A DNA stretch of 64,000 bases from Betaproteobacteria bacterium (GTDB taxonomy: Bacteria > Pseudomonadota > Gammaproteobacteria > Burkholderiales > Casimicrobiaceae). The notes below the pieces were generated by a model. It saw only the letters and a list, made by a program, of their open reading frames with translations. It ran no database searches and was not told the DNA's origin. Positions 45,700 through 54,565 of the stretch are shown here, one piece after another. Made by a program: the position numbers and the translations under genes. Positions within the stretch are counted from its first letter, which is position 1. The number at the start of each line of letters is the position of its first letter. The stretch spans positions 62,001-126,000 of the forward strand of contig JACPUX010000072.1 in assembly GCA_016192065.1 (NCBI GenBank). Reading direction: 5' to 3'.

Positions 45700-45726
45700 T
45701 TCCCGCCCGAGAAAACCGCGCCGGGA

Positions 45727-46371
45727 CTATTGACCGGGCTGGTCGGTGAGCCTGTGGGTCAGGGCGTAGCGGATCAGTTCGGCCTGATTGGCGAGATTCA
45801 TCTTCTGCATGATCCGCGCCTTGTGGGTGCTGACGGTCTTCACCGAAAGCGAAAGGGCCTCGGCGATTTCGGTGATGCCGCTACCGGAGGCGATCATGCG
45901 AAAAACCTGAAATTCGCGGTCGGAAAGACCTTGATGCGGCAGGCTGTTCCGGGCGGGCATGACGTCACGGGCAAGCAGTTCCGCGACCGTGGGACTGATA
46001 TAAACACCGCCCTGAGCGATCTTGCGGATGACGCCGATCAGTTGGTCAGCATCGCTTTCCTTGGTCAGGTATCCCGAGGCTCCCGCGCGCAGGGCCCGCA
46101 CCGCGTACTGGTCCTCATGGTGCATGCTCAGGATCAGCACCGGCAGCTTGGGGCACTCCTCCTTCACCAGCTTGACCACTTCCAGGCCGCTGCGCCCGGG
46201 CATGGAAATGTCCAGCACCAGGACATCCCATTCGGCCTCGCGCACCTGGCGCAGCACTTCGTTGCCATCGGCGGCTTCGCCGCAGACCTTGAGGTCATCG
46301 GTCTCGGCGAGGATCTGTTTCAGTCCGTCGCGGATGATGGCGTGGTCGTCGGCGAGCAGAACACGGATCAT
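45727..46371 (-). CDS. NarL/FixJ-family response regulator
   Basis: 214 residues: receiver domain (LLADDHAIIRDGLKQIL, phosphoacceptor in DVLVLDISMPGRSG, lysine in GYLTKES) and a C-terminal LuxR helix-turn-helix (LSDREFQVFRMIASGSGITEIAEAL, LSVKTVSTHKARIMQKMNL). The start overlaps the kinase stop by four bases, so the pair is translationally coupled. It lies directly before fnr; nitrate/redox or energy-state control is possible but inferred from position only. Confidence 0.93.
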   Translation of the reverse strand: MIRVLLADDHAIIRDGLKQILAETDDLKVCGEAADGNEVLRQVREAEWDVLVLDISMPGRSGLEVVKLVKEECPKLPVLILSMHHEDQYAVRALRAGASGYLTKESDADQLIGVIRKIAQGGVYISPTVAELLARDVMPARNSLPHQGLSDREFQVFRMIASGSGITEIAEALSLSVKTVSTHKARIMQKMNLANQAELIRYALTHRLTDQPGQ

Positions 46372-48455
46372 GCGGTTTTCTCACTGCTGGTGAGGGAATT
46401 GAGGGGCAGATCCACCTCCACCACGGTGCCTTCGCCCGGCCCGCTGCTGATGCGGGCACTGCCGCCGAGCATGATCGCCCGCTCGCGTATGCCAATCAGT
46501 CCGAACGAACGGTCCTTGGGGGCCGCGCTCGCATCCATGCCCCGCCCGTCATCGCGGATCGACAAGCGCAGGCCGTCCGCGGAGACCGCCAGGGCGATCC
46601 ACACCTGGCTCGCTTGGGCATGCCGGACTACGTTGGTCAGTGATTCCTGAAGAATTCTAAAGACCGCGGTGGCGGCGTCCTTACCGATTTCGAACTCGCG
46701 ACCGGCAACATGCAGATGCACCGGAATGCCACTGCGCCTCTGAAAATCATCACGCAGCCACTCCACCGCCGGCACCAAACCCAGATCGTCGAGCAGGAGC
46801 GGGCGCAGCTCCGACGAAATGCGGCGCACGCCCGCTACCGTGGTGTCGAGCGTCTTCTTCATGCCCGCGATCTTATCGAGCAGGCCGGTCTTGTCCTCGC
46901 GCAGGCGGGAGCCCAGCCAGGACAAGTCCAGCTTGAGCCCGGTGAGCTGCTGGCCCAGTTCGTCATGCAGTTCCCGGGCGATGCGGGTACGTTCGGCCTC
47001 GCGCACGGTCTGGAGCGAGGCGGAAAGTTCACGCAATTGCCGATGCGACTCCCGCAACTGCCGCTCGCTTTCGCGCCGCCGCGTGACGTCGCGCACCACC
47101 GCGGTGTAGAGCCGCTTGCCGCCCGCCTCCACGCGCGAAATCGAAGCATCGATGGGAAATTCCTCGCCGCTGGCGCGCAGGCCCCAGATTTCCCGCCGCT
47201 CGCCCATGGCGCGCGAACGCGCTTGATCTTGCCGAAATGAGGCGACAAAGGCGCGGTGCGCCTCGCGCTGGCGCTGGGGAAGAAACAGATCGAGGTGCGC
47301 ACCCAGGGCTTCGGCGGCGGTGCGCCCGAACATCGCTTCGGCGGCGGGATTGAACAGCACCACCCGCTGCTCTTCGTCCACCGTGATGATCGCGTCCATG
47401 GCGGAATGGATGATCCCTTGCATGCGCGCCTCGCTCTCGGCCAGCGCCTGGGTCAGCGTCTCGTCGCGCGCCAGCTCGCGGGCCAGCAGGGTCGCCGCCA
47501 CACCCAGCAAGACCAAGAGGCCCAGGACGCCACCCCCGACCAGGGCGGCGTTCTGGCGCCAGGCCCCCAGCATGCTGGCGCCATCGAGCGCCACCGAGAC
47601 CACCAGGGGAAAGCCCGCGACTTCGCGGTAGCCGACAATCGTACCTTGCGGTCCTTTCATGGGCAGAATGCCGCCGCGCTGCCGGCTTTCCGGCGCTGCG
47701 GCCAAGGTCTCGAAGATCGGCGAATCGCCAAAGGATTTGCCGATCCGCTCCTCGAAGTGCGGTTCACTGGCGATCAGGCGACCATCGGCCAGATATAGGG
47801 CGATGCTGGTGCCACGTTCGAGCTTCAGAGTCTTGTACAGGTCCTCGAAATACACCGGATCGACGGTCACCGCGATCACCCCCCGAAAGCCGCCTTTGCG
47901 CCAATCGAGCCGCCGCGAGAATTGCAGCCCCCAGGCGCCGTCGATGCGACTGCGCGCCGGATGATCGATAAACAAGCCGGTATTCTGGTTCTCGCGATGT
48001 ACGGTGAAAAACTCGTGATCGGCGACATTCAGTTCGGGCGTCGGATACGCGCGCGAAGTGCGCCAGAGATTGCCCTGGGCATCAAAAATGGATTGTGTGC
48101 GCACTTGTGGCACGCCGGAAATGCGTGCGCCGAGTAGCCGATGTATGCCCTTTTCATCCATCAGGAAACCGCTCGCCTCGTCCGCCTGGAGCCGCTCCTG
48201 AGTCTGCCGCAGCATTAGGTCGGCGCTTTGCACCGCACGTGCCGTCTGTTCGGCGAGGATCTGCGCCAAGTTGGCCGCTTCGCGTTCGGCGCGGACGATT
48301 TCCTTGTCACGCAGCTCCCAAAGCACCCAAACCGTACCCAGGATCACCGCCGCACCGGTCAGGGCGCTGAACAGGGCCAGAGCCGCGGTCGGGCGCAAGG
48401 CTCCAAGATGCACGACGGCTGGGGGAAGGCGGCTGGCGGCGGCGGGCTCCGGCAA
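46368..48455 (-). CDS. Membrane sensor histidine kinase with dCache, PAS and HisKA_3 domains
   Basis: About 695 residues: transmembrane helix near 24-46, periplasmic dCache-like region of about 250 residues, second helix near 305-327, PAS domain (IIHSAMDAIITVDEEQRVVL), then HisKA_3 with the phosphoacceptor in RIARELHDELGQQLTGLKLD and an ATPase domain (GLIGIRERAIMLGGSARI). TTG 48455 is preferred because AAAGGAG lies eight bases upstream; a TTG at 48479 has no such signal. It partners the NarL-type regulator. The periplasmic Cache domain predicts a small-molecule ligand. Confidence 0.92.
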   Translation of the reverse strand: MPEPAAASRLPPAVVHLGALRPTAALALFSALTGAAVILGTVWVLWELRDKEIVRAEREAANLAQILAEQTARAVQSADLMLRQTQERLQADEASGFLMDEKGIHRLLGARISGVPQVRTQSIFDAQGNLWRTSRAYPTPELNVADHEFFTVHRENQNTGLFIDHPARSRIDGAWGLQFSRRLDWRKGGFRGVIAVTVDPVYFEDLYKTLKLERGTSIALYLADGRLIASEPHFEERIGKSFGDSPIFETLAAAPESRQRGGILPMKGPQGTIVGYREVAGFPLVVSVALDGASMLGAWRQNAALVGGGVLGLLVLLGVAATLLARELARDETLTQALAESEARMQGIIHSAMDAIITVDEEQRVVLFNPAAEAMFGRTAAEALGAHLDLFLPQRQREAHRAFVASFRQDQARSRAMGERREIWGLRASGEEFPIDASISRVEAGGKRLYTAVVRDVTRRRESERQLRESHRQLRELSASLQTVREAERTRIARELHDELGQQLTGLKLDLSWLGSRLREDKTGLLDKIAGMKKTLDTTVAGVRRISSELRPLLLDDLGLVPAVEWLRDDFQRRSGIPVHLHVAGREFEIGKDAATAVFRILQESLTNVVRHAQASQVWIALAVSADGLRLSIRDDGRGMDASAAPKDRSFGLIGIRERAIMLGGSARISSGPGEGTVVEVDLPLNSLTSSEKTA

Positions 48456-48519
48456 GGGCGACACTCCTTTGACACGCAAGCGCTATTTTGACACGTGCGG
48501 AGTCGGCCGGCGCGTCCGC

Positions 48520-50907
48520 TCAGGACTTCTGTTTCAGGGCCAGGAGTGCTTGATTGCGCAAGGTGCGCAGCAAGGCCAGCTCGCCTTCGCCGACGCTGAT
48601 GCTGCCGGCCAGGGCCTTGTCGGCATAGATGAGCGCGACCGGTTTGTCCTTGATCAGCAGTGGAAACAACATGAACGTTCCCGCGCCGAGCTTCTTCCTG
48701 TACCAGTCGGGGATACGCGAGCGGATCTTCTGCTCTTCGACGTCGCTAATCAAGAGGTCTGCGCCGCGTGCCATGGCCAGATGGAAGACGTCGGCGCTGG
48801 ACGCGAGCGAAAAGCGCAAGCGCGACGCCGCTTCCTGGGCGTCGGCGCCAAATCCGAGTCGCCCGACCATGCTGTTGCTCGAGGCCTCACGCAGCCCGAG
48901 CAACACTCGCTGAAACCCCATGCCGCGGTACATGGTTTCGAGGATGATGCGCAAGAGGTCGTTGAGCGAAGTTTCCTCCACCAACGCCTGGGTGATGTCC
49001 GCGATGCCCGCGCTCAGCACGCCACGGGCGTCTGGCGGCGCCTCGGCGGGTGCCGCCATGGCGTCGGCACCCAGCGGCGCCTCGGTCCTTTCCAGGCGCG
49101 TAGTGCGCAGCAACTCGGCTTCTTCTTCATCGGATTCGATGGTGCCAGGAATGGTGACCCCCTGCCCAATCTGGCGCCAGAGCGTCGAACCGGGCCGGTT
49201 CAGATGCAGGACCGCGGCAATGTGGCGCAACTCCTCCAGGCTGCGGTCCAGAACGCCATCAAGCTCGGCGTCCGTCAGCGCCAGCGCCCTGCCGTAACGC
49301 GCCTGCAGACTGCGCAGCGCTTTGGCTCGCTCCGCCGTTGGCTGGTCGGCGACAACCCCGGTGAGATCCTCGGCGAAGGCGGCCAGGGCACATAGCCGCG
49401 CCGCCACGGTGCGCGGCTCCGACACCGCACCCTCGGGCACAGGGCGCATACTTTCCACGATTAGCGCAGGCAGGCCCCATCGCGCGGCGATGGCCATGCC
49501 CAGCTCGGTATAGCTCACACCCAGAACCTGAGCCGAAGCGGCCGCCTCCTTCTCGCCCTTGTGCTGAACTAGCTTACGCACCTCGTCGCTTTCTTCGGCG
49601 AAATAATACTGCGCCAGGAGCCGCCCCAAACCTCGAAACAAGGCACACACAAATGCCTGTTCGACATCCTTGAGTCGCAAGGCGCCGGCCGCCTCTCGGG
49701 CGAGTACGCCCGCCAGATGGGCGCGCAGGAATTCGTCTTTCAGTTGCTGGGCCTCGGCGTGGTTTTCGATATGGTCCAGCAACAGCACCGACACGGCGAT
49801 GCTGCGCACGGCGTCGAATCCCAGCACGATAATGGCGCGCGAAACCGTGCTGATCGAACCCGCGCCTGCCTGGCGGTAATAGGCGGAGTTGACCAGGCGC
49901 AGCAGCTTGTTGGTGAGGGCGAAATCGCGCAGGATGGATTCGGAGAGCTGATGCACACTTTCGTGTTCGGAGACGGCGAGCCGATTGACCGCCGAGACTG
50001 ATTCGGAAAGCGCCGGAAAGTCGCTGCGGTGGCGCATCCGGCGCAGCAGAAACTCCACCGTACCTTGGCCGCCGCCCTCGGCCGGCGACGGCGAATCCGC
50101 GGCGGGCTCTAGGTAGGTCTGGATGGCCGCGCGCATCTCCCGCGCGCCACCGTAGCGTTCTTCGGGCAGGCGCGCCAGGGCACGCCGCAGGATGGCAGCA
50201 GCCGTTTCGTCGAGTCCCGCCACCGGCGTGTCGGGTAAATGGATCGACTGATTGGCAATCTGATGAATGACTTGATAGACCTGGGTGCCGCTGACCGCGC
50301 GCCGGCCGTAAATCGTTTCGAAGAGCACCAGCCCGGCGGCGAAAACGTCACCCGACGGGCCAACCTTTCCCTCGGACAGGTACTCGGGCGCCATGTAGGC
50401 CGGAGTGCCGACCTTCTCCGGCGTCGCATCCGTTCCCGCGGCAAGGCGCGTGGCAATGCCGAAATCCATGACCCTGGGGACGCCTTGCGGGTCGAGCAGT
50501 ATGTTGGAGGGTTTCAAATCGCGGTGGACCACGCCGTGCTCATGGGCATAGGCCAGGGCGTCGAGCACGCCCAGCATCAAACTCATCGCCTTGGCTACCG
50601 GCCAGGCCCCACCCTGCCTGAGCCGAAGCTGCAGGCTGGTGCCGGAGAAATACTCGAACACCAGATAGACATCTCCTCCCTCGCTGCCGGCGTCAAAGAT
50701 CGGCACCAGATTGGGGTGCTTGAGCCGTCCGACGATGCGCGCCTCTTCGAGCAACTGGCGATTGCGTTCGCGATCAGCCCGGGCGAAATGCAGGGTCTTG
50801 ATCGCCACTTCGCGCTCGAGCTGGGGGTCGAAAGCGAGGTAAACCGCGCTTTGCGCGCCGCGCCCCAATTCCCGGCGAATGTGATAACGCCCAATGGTAT
50901 CGCCCAT
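48520..50907 (-). CDS. Ser/Thr protein kinase - HDOD - GAF multidomain signalling protein
   Basis: 795 residues. Residues 1-270 are a complete Hanks-type kinase (LGRGAQSAVYLAFD, lysine in VAIKTL, HRDLKPSNILLD, MDFGIATRL). Residues about 285-485 form an HDOD domain (LTNKLLRLVNSAYYRQ, AIIVLGFDAVRSIAVSVLL), and 635-790 a GAF domain (LNDLLRIILETMYRGMGFQRV). No transmembrane segment. It lies 40-64 bp upstream of the sensor kinase on the same strand, so the three signalling genes look like one operon. Substrates are unknown. Confidence 0.9.
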   Translation of the reverse strand: MGDTIGRYHIRRELGRGAQSAVYLAFDPQLEREVAIKTLHFARADRERNRQLLEEARIVGRLKHPNLVPIFDAGSEGGDVYLVFEYFSGTSLQLRLRQGGAWPVAKAMSLMLGVLDALAYAHEHGVVHRDLKPSNILLDPQGVPRVMDFGIATRLAAGTDATPEKVGTPAYMAPEYLSEGKVGPSGDVFAAGLVLFETIYGRRAVSGTQVYQVIHQIANQSIHLPDTPVAGLDETAAAILRRALARLPEERYGGAREMRAAIQTYLEPAADSPSPAEGGGQGTVEFLLRRMRHRSDFPALSESVSAVNRLAVSEHESVHQLSESILRDFALTNKLLRLVNSAYYRQAGAGSISTVSRAIIVLGFDAVRSIAVSVLLLDHIENHAEAQQLKDEFLRAHLAGVLAREAAGALRLKDVEQAFVCALFRGLGRLLAQYYFAEESDEVRKLVQHKGEKEAAASAQVLGVSYTELGMAIAARWGLPALIVESMRPVPEGAVSEPRTVAARLCALAAFAEDLTGVVADQPTAERAKALRSLQARYGRALALTDAELDGVLDRSLEELRHIAAVLHLNRPGSTLWRQIGQGVTIPGTIESDEEEAELLRTTRLERTEAPLGADAMAAPAEAPPDARGVLSAGIADITQALVEETSLNDLLRIILETMYRGMGFQRVLLGLREASSNSMVGRLGFGADAQEAASRLRFSLASSADVFHLAMARGADLLISDVEEQKIRSRIPDWYRKKLGAGTFMLFPLLIKDKPVALIYADKALAGSISVGEGELALLRTLRNQALLALKQKS

Positions 50908-50931
50908 GCCCCGCCTCTCGCATTCGGCTGC

Positions 50932-50958
50932 ATTCTAGCGCGCGCCTGGCTCGGTCAA
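50932..50958 (-). promoter_or_regulatory. Weak promoter candidate for the kinase-HDOD-GAF gene
   Basis: Minus strand TTGACC (50958-50953), a 15-bp spacer and TAGAAT (50937-50932). Hexamers are good but spacing is short. The predicted leader is under 20 bases, with a GAGG just before the ATG. Confidence 0.4.
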
Positions 50959-50978
50959 AGCAAAGATAGCCGCCGGGA

Positions 50979-51602
50979 TCAGGCGCTGTTCAGGAGTTCG
51001 GCGACTCGTTCCCGCAAAGAAGGTACCCGCTGGCGCTCGAACCAAGGATTGCGGGCGAGCCAGTGCCGGTTGCGTGGGCTGGGGTGCGGCAGGGGGAAGA
51101 AGCGCGGCGCGTAGTCAACACCATGGCGCACGGTCTCGGTCAGATTCTCGCGCCGGGCGTCGCCCAGGTAATACTTCTGCGCGTACTGGCCGATTAAGAG
51201 CGTCAGGGTGATCCTGGGCAGCTCACGCAACAGGCGGGCGTGCCAGAGCGGCGCGCATTCCGGACGAGGCGGCAGGTCGCCGCCACCGCCCTTGCCGGGA
51301 TAGCACAAACCCATGGGGATGATGGCGATGCGGGCGGCGTCGTAAAAAACTTCGCGATCGATGCCCAGCCAAGCGCGCAGGCGCTCGCCGCTGGCATCGT
51401 CCCAGGGAATGCCGGTTTCGTGCACGCGCGTCCCCGGAGCCTGCCCGATGATCAATATCCGCGCCGTGGACTCGGCCCTGAGCACCGGCCGTGGTCCGAG
51501 CGGCAGAAGCTCGGCACAGACGCGGCAGGCGCGGACCCCTTGGAGCAGCATGGCAAGGCTGGCGGCGACGTTCACCCTCTGCGACCCGCTGCTTCCACCC
51601 AT
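50979..51602 (-). CDS. Uracil-DNA glycosylase family protein
   Basis: About 207 residues. Motif A-like IIGQAPGTRVHETGIPWDD, the conserved ACRVCA and IIPMGLCYPG segments, and motif B-like PLPHPSPRNRHWLARNPWF place it in the family 4/5-like uracil-DNA glycosylase superfamily. It has fewer cysteines than classical [4Fe-4S] members, so a cluster is doubtful. ATG 51602 has GGAG seven bases upstream; a GTG two codons earlier is less well placed. Activity on uracil is a family inference. Confidence 0.78.
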   Translation of the reverse strand: MGGSSGSQRVNVAASLAMLLQGVRACRVCAELLPLGPRPVLRAESTARILIIGQAPGTRVHETGIPWDDASGERLRAWLGIDREVFYDAARIAIIPMGLCYPGKGGGGDLPPRPECAPLWHARLLRELPRITLTLLIGQYAQKYYLGDARRENLTETVRHGVDYAPRFFPLPHPSPRNRHWLARNPWFERQRVPSLRERVAELLNSA

Positions 51603-51656
51603 AGCCACGCTCCGATTTTGGCACGCCCGGCACAGCGCAAAACCGCGAGACGAGCG

Positions 51657-51687
51657 AAAAAGGGCCAGATCTCGCGATCTGACCCTT
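51657..51687 (-). terminator. Intrinsic terminator after the tRNA pair
   Basis: Minus strand arms AAGGGTCAGATC and GATCTGGCCCTT (12 bp with one G-U pair, GCGA loop) followed by TTTT, 9 bp after the CCA of tRNA-Arg. It separates the tRNA unit from the glycosylase gene. Confidence 0.88.
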
Positions 51688-51695
51688 CGTAGGTG

Positions 51696-51773
51696 TGGCG
51701 CGCCCGGCAGGATTCGAACCCACGACCCCCTGGTTCGTAGCCAGGTACTCTAATCCAACTGAGCTACGGGCGC
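51696..51773 (-). tRNA. tRNA-Arg (anticodon ACG)
   Basis: 78 bases with encoded CCA. The acceptor stem GCGCCCG pairs with CGGGCGC, the D-arm is GCTC...GAGT, the anticodon stem-loop is CCTGG-CTACGAA-CCAGG, and the T-loop is GTTCGAATC. The first base of the anticodon should be edited to inosine by TadA. It lies 15 bp after tRNA-Ser in the same transcript. Confidence 0.97.
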
Positions 51774-51788
51774 TGAAACTTGTTGCAA

Positions 51789-51881
51789 TGGCGGAGAGAG
51801 AGGGATTCGAACCCTCGATACAGGTTTTGCCCGTATACTCCCTTAGCAGGGGAGCGCCTTCGACCTCTCGGCCATCTCTCC
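51789..51881 (-). tRNA. tRNA-Ser (anticodon GCT)
   Basis: 93 bases with encoded CCA and the long variable arm of class II tRNAs. Acceptor GGAGAGA pairs with TCTCTCC, anticodon stem-loop CTCCC-CTGCTAA-GGGAG, T-loop GTTCGAATC. It reads AGC and AGT codons. A near-consensus promoter lies just upstream. Confidence 0.97.
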
Positions 51882-51896
51882 CAAAAAAGAGAGCGG

Positions 51897-51926
51897 ATTT
51901 TACCGGCTCTGCACCACTCAAGTCAA
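51897..51926 (-). promoter_or_regulatory. Near-consensus promoter of the tRNA-Ser/tRNA-Arg unit
   Basis: Minus strand TTGACT (51926-51921), an 18-bp spacer and TAAAAT (51902-51897). The predicted start near 51890 leaves a leader of about 9 bases before the mature tRNA-Ser end. The stretch between -10 and start (CCGCTCTC) is GC-rich, as in promoters under stringent control. Confidence 0.75.
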
Positions 51927-51949
51927 ACCAAATCAATCGGCGCCAGCGA

Positions 51950-53188
51950 TTACGCCGCGGCTTGAGGCTGGTCCAGCTCGAAAGCACGGTGCAAGACCCG
52001 CACCGCAAGCTCCAGGTATTTCTCGTCGATCACCACCGAAATCTTGATTTCAGAAGTTGAGATCATCTGAATGTTGATGCCTTCGTGGGCCAGCGTTTCG
52101 AACATTTTGGCGGCGATGCCGACATGCGAACGCATGCCGATGCCCACTACCGAAACCTTGGCGGCGCGATTGTCGCCGATGATGTCACGGGCGTCGAAAC
52201 CCTTGCCGATCTCGCCGCGCAGCACATTGATGGCCTTCTGATATTCGCCGCGATTCACGGTAAAGGAGAAATCGGTATGACCGGATTCGCCGACGTTTTG
52301 CACGATCATGTCGACATCGATATTGCTGTCGGCGATCGGTCCAAGGATGTGATAGGCGATGCCGGGGCGATCGGGCACGCCCATCACCGTGATCTTGGCT
52401 TCGTCGCGGTTGAACGCGATACCGGAAATGATGGCCTGTTCCATGGTCTCGTCTTCCTCGTAGGTAATCAGCGTGCCGTTGCCGGAGTCCTCGAAGCTCG
52501 ACAGGACGCGAAGCTTCACGCGGTACTTGCCGGCGAATTCGACCGAGCGGATCTGCAGCACCTTGGAGCCCAGGCTCGCCAATTCGAGCATCTCCTCGAA
52601 AGTGATGGTGTCGAGCCGGCGCGCCTCGGGCACGATGCGCGGGTCGGTGGTGTAAACCCCATCGACATCGGTGAAGATCTGGCATTCATCGGCGCGCAAG
52701 GCGGCCGCCAGCGCCACGCCGGTGGTGTCGGAACCACCGCGGCCCAGGGTGGTAATGTTGCCCGCGCTGTCCACGCCCTGAAAGCCCGCCACCACGACCA
52801 CGTGGCCGGCATCAAGGTCGGCCCGCATGCGCGCCTCGTCGATGGAAAGAATGCGCGCCTTGGTGAAGGCGCTGTCGGTCAGGATGCGCACCTGCGCCCC
52901 AGTGTAGCTCTTGGCCTTGACCCCCAGCTCCTGCAGGGCGATGGACAAGAGGCCGATAGTGACCTGCTCGCCGGTCGAGGCGATAACATCGAGCTCGCGC
53001 GGATCGGGGCTGCGCGAAAGATCCTTGGCCAACCCCAGCAGGCGATTGGTCTCACCGCTCATGGCCGAGACCACGATCACTAATTGATCGCCTTCGGCGT
53101 GCTGCCGGGCAACGCGTTGGGCGACGTTTCTAATGCGGTCGGTGGTGCCGACCGAGGTGCCGCCGAATTTTTGGACGATCAGTGCCAT
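51950..53188 (-). CDS. lysC: Aspartate kinase, ACT-regulated
   Basis: First enzyme of the aspartate family (lysine, threonine, methionine). 412 residues: kinase domain with VQKFGGTSVGTTDRIRNVA and VVVSAMSGETNRLLGLA at the start and GRGGSDTTGVALAAAL mid-way, then two ACT domains (from about residue 265: VMGVPDRPGIAYHILGPIA; VVGIGMRSHVGIAAKMFETL) for feedback control. Length fits the LysC type of betaproteobacteria. No riboswitch is visible upstream. It follows fabF on the same strand with a 53-bp gap. Confidence 0.97.
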   Translation of the reverse strand: MALIVQKFGGTSVGTTDRIRNVAQRVARQHAEGDQLVIVVSAMSGETNRLLGLAKDLSRSPDPRELDVIASTGEQVTIGLLSIALQELGVKAKSYTGAQVRILTDSAFTKARILSIDEARMRADLDAGHVVVVAGFQGVDSAGNITTLGRGGSDTTGVALAAALRADECQIFTDVDGVYTTDPRIVPEARRLDTITFEEMLELASLGSKVLQIRSVEFAGKYRVKLRVLSSFEDSGNGTLITYEEDETMEQAIISGIAFNRDEAKITVMGVPDRPGIAYHILGPIADSNIDVDMIVQNVGESGHTDFSFTVNRGEYQKAINVLRGEIGKGFDARDIIGDNRAAKVSVVGIGMRSHVGIAAKMFETLAHEGINIQMISTSEIKISVVIDEKYLELAVRVLHRAFELDQPQAAA

Positions 53189-53241
53189 ACTGGTTCAGGG
53201 GGCTTGCAGACGAAAAAGTCGGGTCGCCCTCACCCCGCCGC

Positions 53242-54480
53242 TCAAACGCGGCGAAAGGCCAGGGTAGCGTTGGTGCCGCCGAACCCGAAGGAATTCGACA
53301 GCGCCACGCGAATGTTCATGGGGCGCGCCACGTTTGCCGCGTAGTCGAGATCGCAGGCCGGATCCTGGTTGAACAGGTTGATGGTCGGGGGCGCCACTTG
53401 GGTGTACACGGCCATGGAAGAGAAGACCGCCTCGACGCCACCGGCGCCACCCAGCAGATGGCCAACCGCCGATTTGGTGGAGCTCATCACCAGCTTATAG
53501 GCGTGGTCCCCCAGGGCGCGCTTGACCGCGATGGTCTCGGCCAGGTCCCCGAGAGGCGTGGAGGTGCCGTGGGCATTGATGTAATCGACTTCGCTGCCAT
53601 CGATGCCACCATTTCTCAGGGTATTGCGGATGCAGCGCGCCGCGCCCTCGCCGTCCTCGCAGGGGGCGGTAATGTGATTGGCGTCGGCGCTCATGCCGTA
53701 AGCGGCAAGTTCGGCGTAGATCCGCGCGCCGCGGGCCTTGGCCCGTTCGTATTCTTCCAGGACCAGCACGCCGGCGCCCTCGCCCAGCACGAAGCCGTCG
53801 CGGTCTCGGTCCCACGGACGACTCGCCGTGGCGGGATCGTCATTGCGCGTGGACAGGGCACGCGCGGAGGAAAAACCAGCCACCGCCAGTTCGCAGACAG
53901 TTGCTTCCGTACCACCGGCGACCATGACCTCGGCGTCGCCGTATTCGATCAGTCGCGCCGCCTCACCAATGCTATGGGTCGCGGTGGCGCAGGCGGTCAC
54001 GATGGCCAGATTGGGGCCTTTGAAGCCGTACATGATCGACAAGCAGCCCGAGACCATATTGACGATGGACCCAGGAATAAAAAACGGCGAGACTTTGCGC
54101 GGCCCCCCCGCTTTTAGTGCGGAATGGGTCTCTTCGATCAGCGGCAAGCCGCCGATGCCCGAGCCGATGCAGACGCCGATTTGTTCGAGATTTTCTTTCT
54201 GCAGGTCGAGCCCGGAGTCGGCAATGGCCTCCGCGGCAGCCGCCACGCCGAAGTGTACGAAGGTATCATAGCGACGCGCTTCCTTGGGCGGCAAATACTT
54301 GGCAGGATCAAAACCCTTGACCTCGCCGGCGATCTGCGAGGCGCAGTTGGAGGCATCGAAACGGGTAATGCGGGTGATACCCGACTTACCGGCAACGATC
54401 GCCTCCCAGGATTCCTTGAGACCCAAACCGACCGGGGAAATGATGCCCAGTCCGGTGATGACTACTCTGCGCTTTGCCAA
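53242..54480 (-). CDS. fabF: Beta-ketoacyl-ACP synthase II
   Basis: Chain-elongating condensing enzyme of fatty-acid synthesis. 412 residues with the nucleophile in VTACATATHSIGEA (about residue 163) and the two catalytic histidines in NAHGTSTPLGD and SAVGHLLGGAGG. The start is TTG at 54480, giving the usual KRRVVITGLGIISPVG N-terminus, with AGGT a few bases upstream. It follows acpP after an 85-bp gap that holds a stable hairpin. Confidence 0.97.
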   Translation of the reverse strand: MAKRRVVITGLGIISPVGLGLKESWEAIVAGKSGITRITRFDASNCASQIAGEVKGFDPAKYLPPKEARRYDTFVHFGVAAAAEAIADSGLDLQKENLEQIGVCIGSGIGGLPLIEETHSALKAGGPRKVSPFFIPGSIVNMVSGCLSIMYGFKGPNLAIVTACATATHSIGEAARLIEYGDAEVMVAGGTEATVCELAVAGFSSARALSTRNDDPATASRPWDRDRDGFVLGEGAGVLVLEEYERAKARGARIYAELAAYGMSADANHITAPCEDGEGAARCIRNTLRNGGIDGSEVDYINAHGTSTPLGDLAETIAVKRALGDHAYKLVMSSTKSAVGHLLGGAGGVEAVFSSMAVYTQVAPPTINLFNQDPACDLDYAANVARPMNIRVALSNSFGFGGTNATLAFRRV

Positions 54481-54520
54481 ATTGACCTGCCGAACCGGCC
54501 TAGAATGCGGAATCTTGCGT

Positions 54521-54552
54521 CCGTGCCGCCGGGCCAGGCTCGGTCGGCACGG
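54521..54552 (-). other. Intercistronic hairpin between acpP and fabF
   Basis: CCGTGCCG and CGGCACGG arms (54521-54528 and 54545-54552) form an 8-bp perfect stem with a 16-base loop in the acpP-fabF spacer. No T-run follows. It is more likely an mRNA-stabilising or attenuating structure than a full terminator. Confidence 0.6.
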
Positions 54553-54565
54553 AGGACTGGCTCAC

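Noticed and set aside
51883..51909. Intrinsic terminator of lysC just before tRNA-Ser
   Set aside because: The stem has a bulge and is short, and the same bases are better explained as the -10 and discriminator of the tRNA promoter. It is kept only as a possibility within that finding.
51950..53260. Lysine riboswitch before lysC
   Set aside because: Only 53 bp separate fabF from lysC, and no conserved structured leader is visible; the ACT domains explain feedback control.
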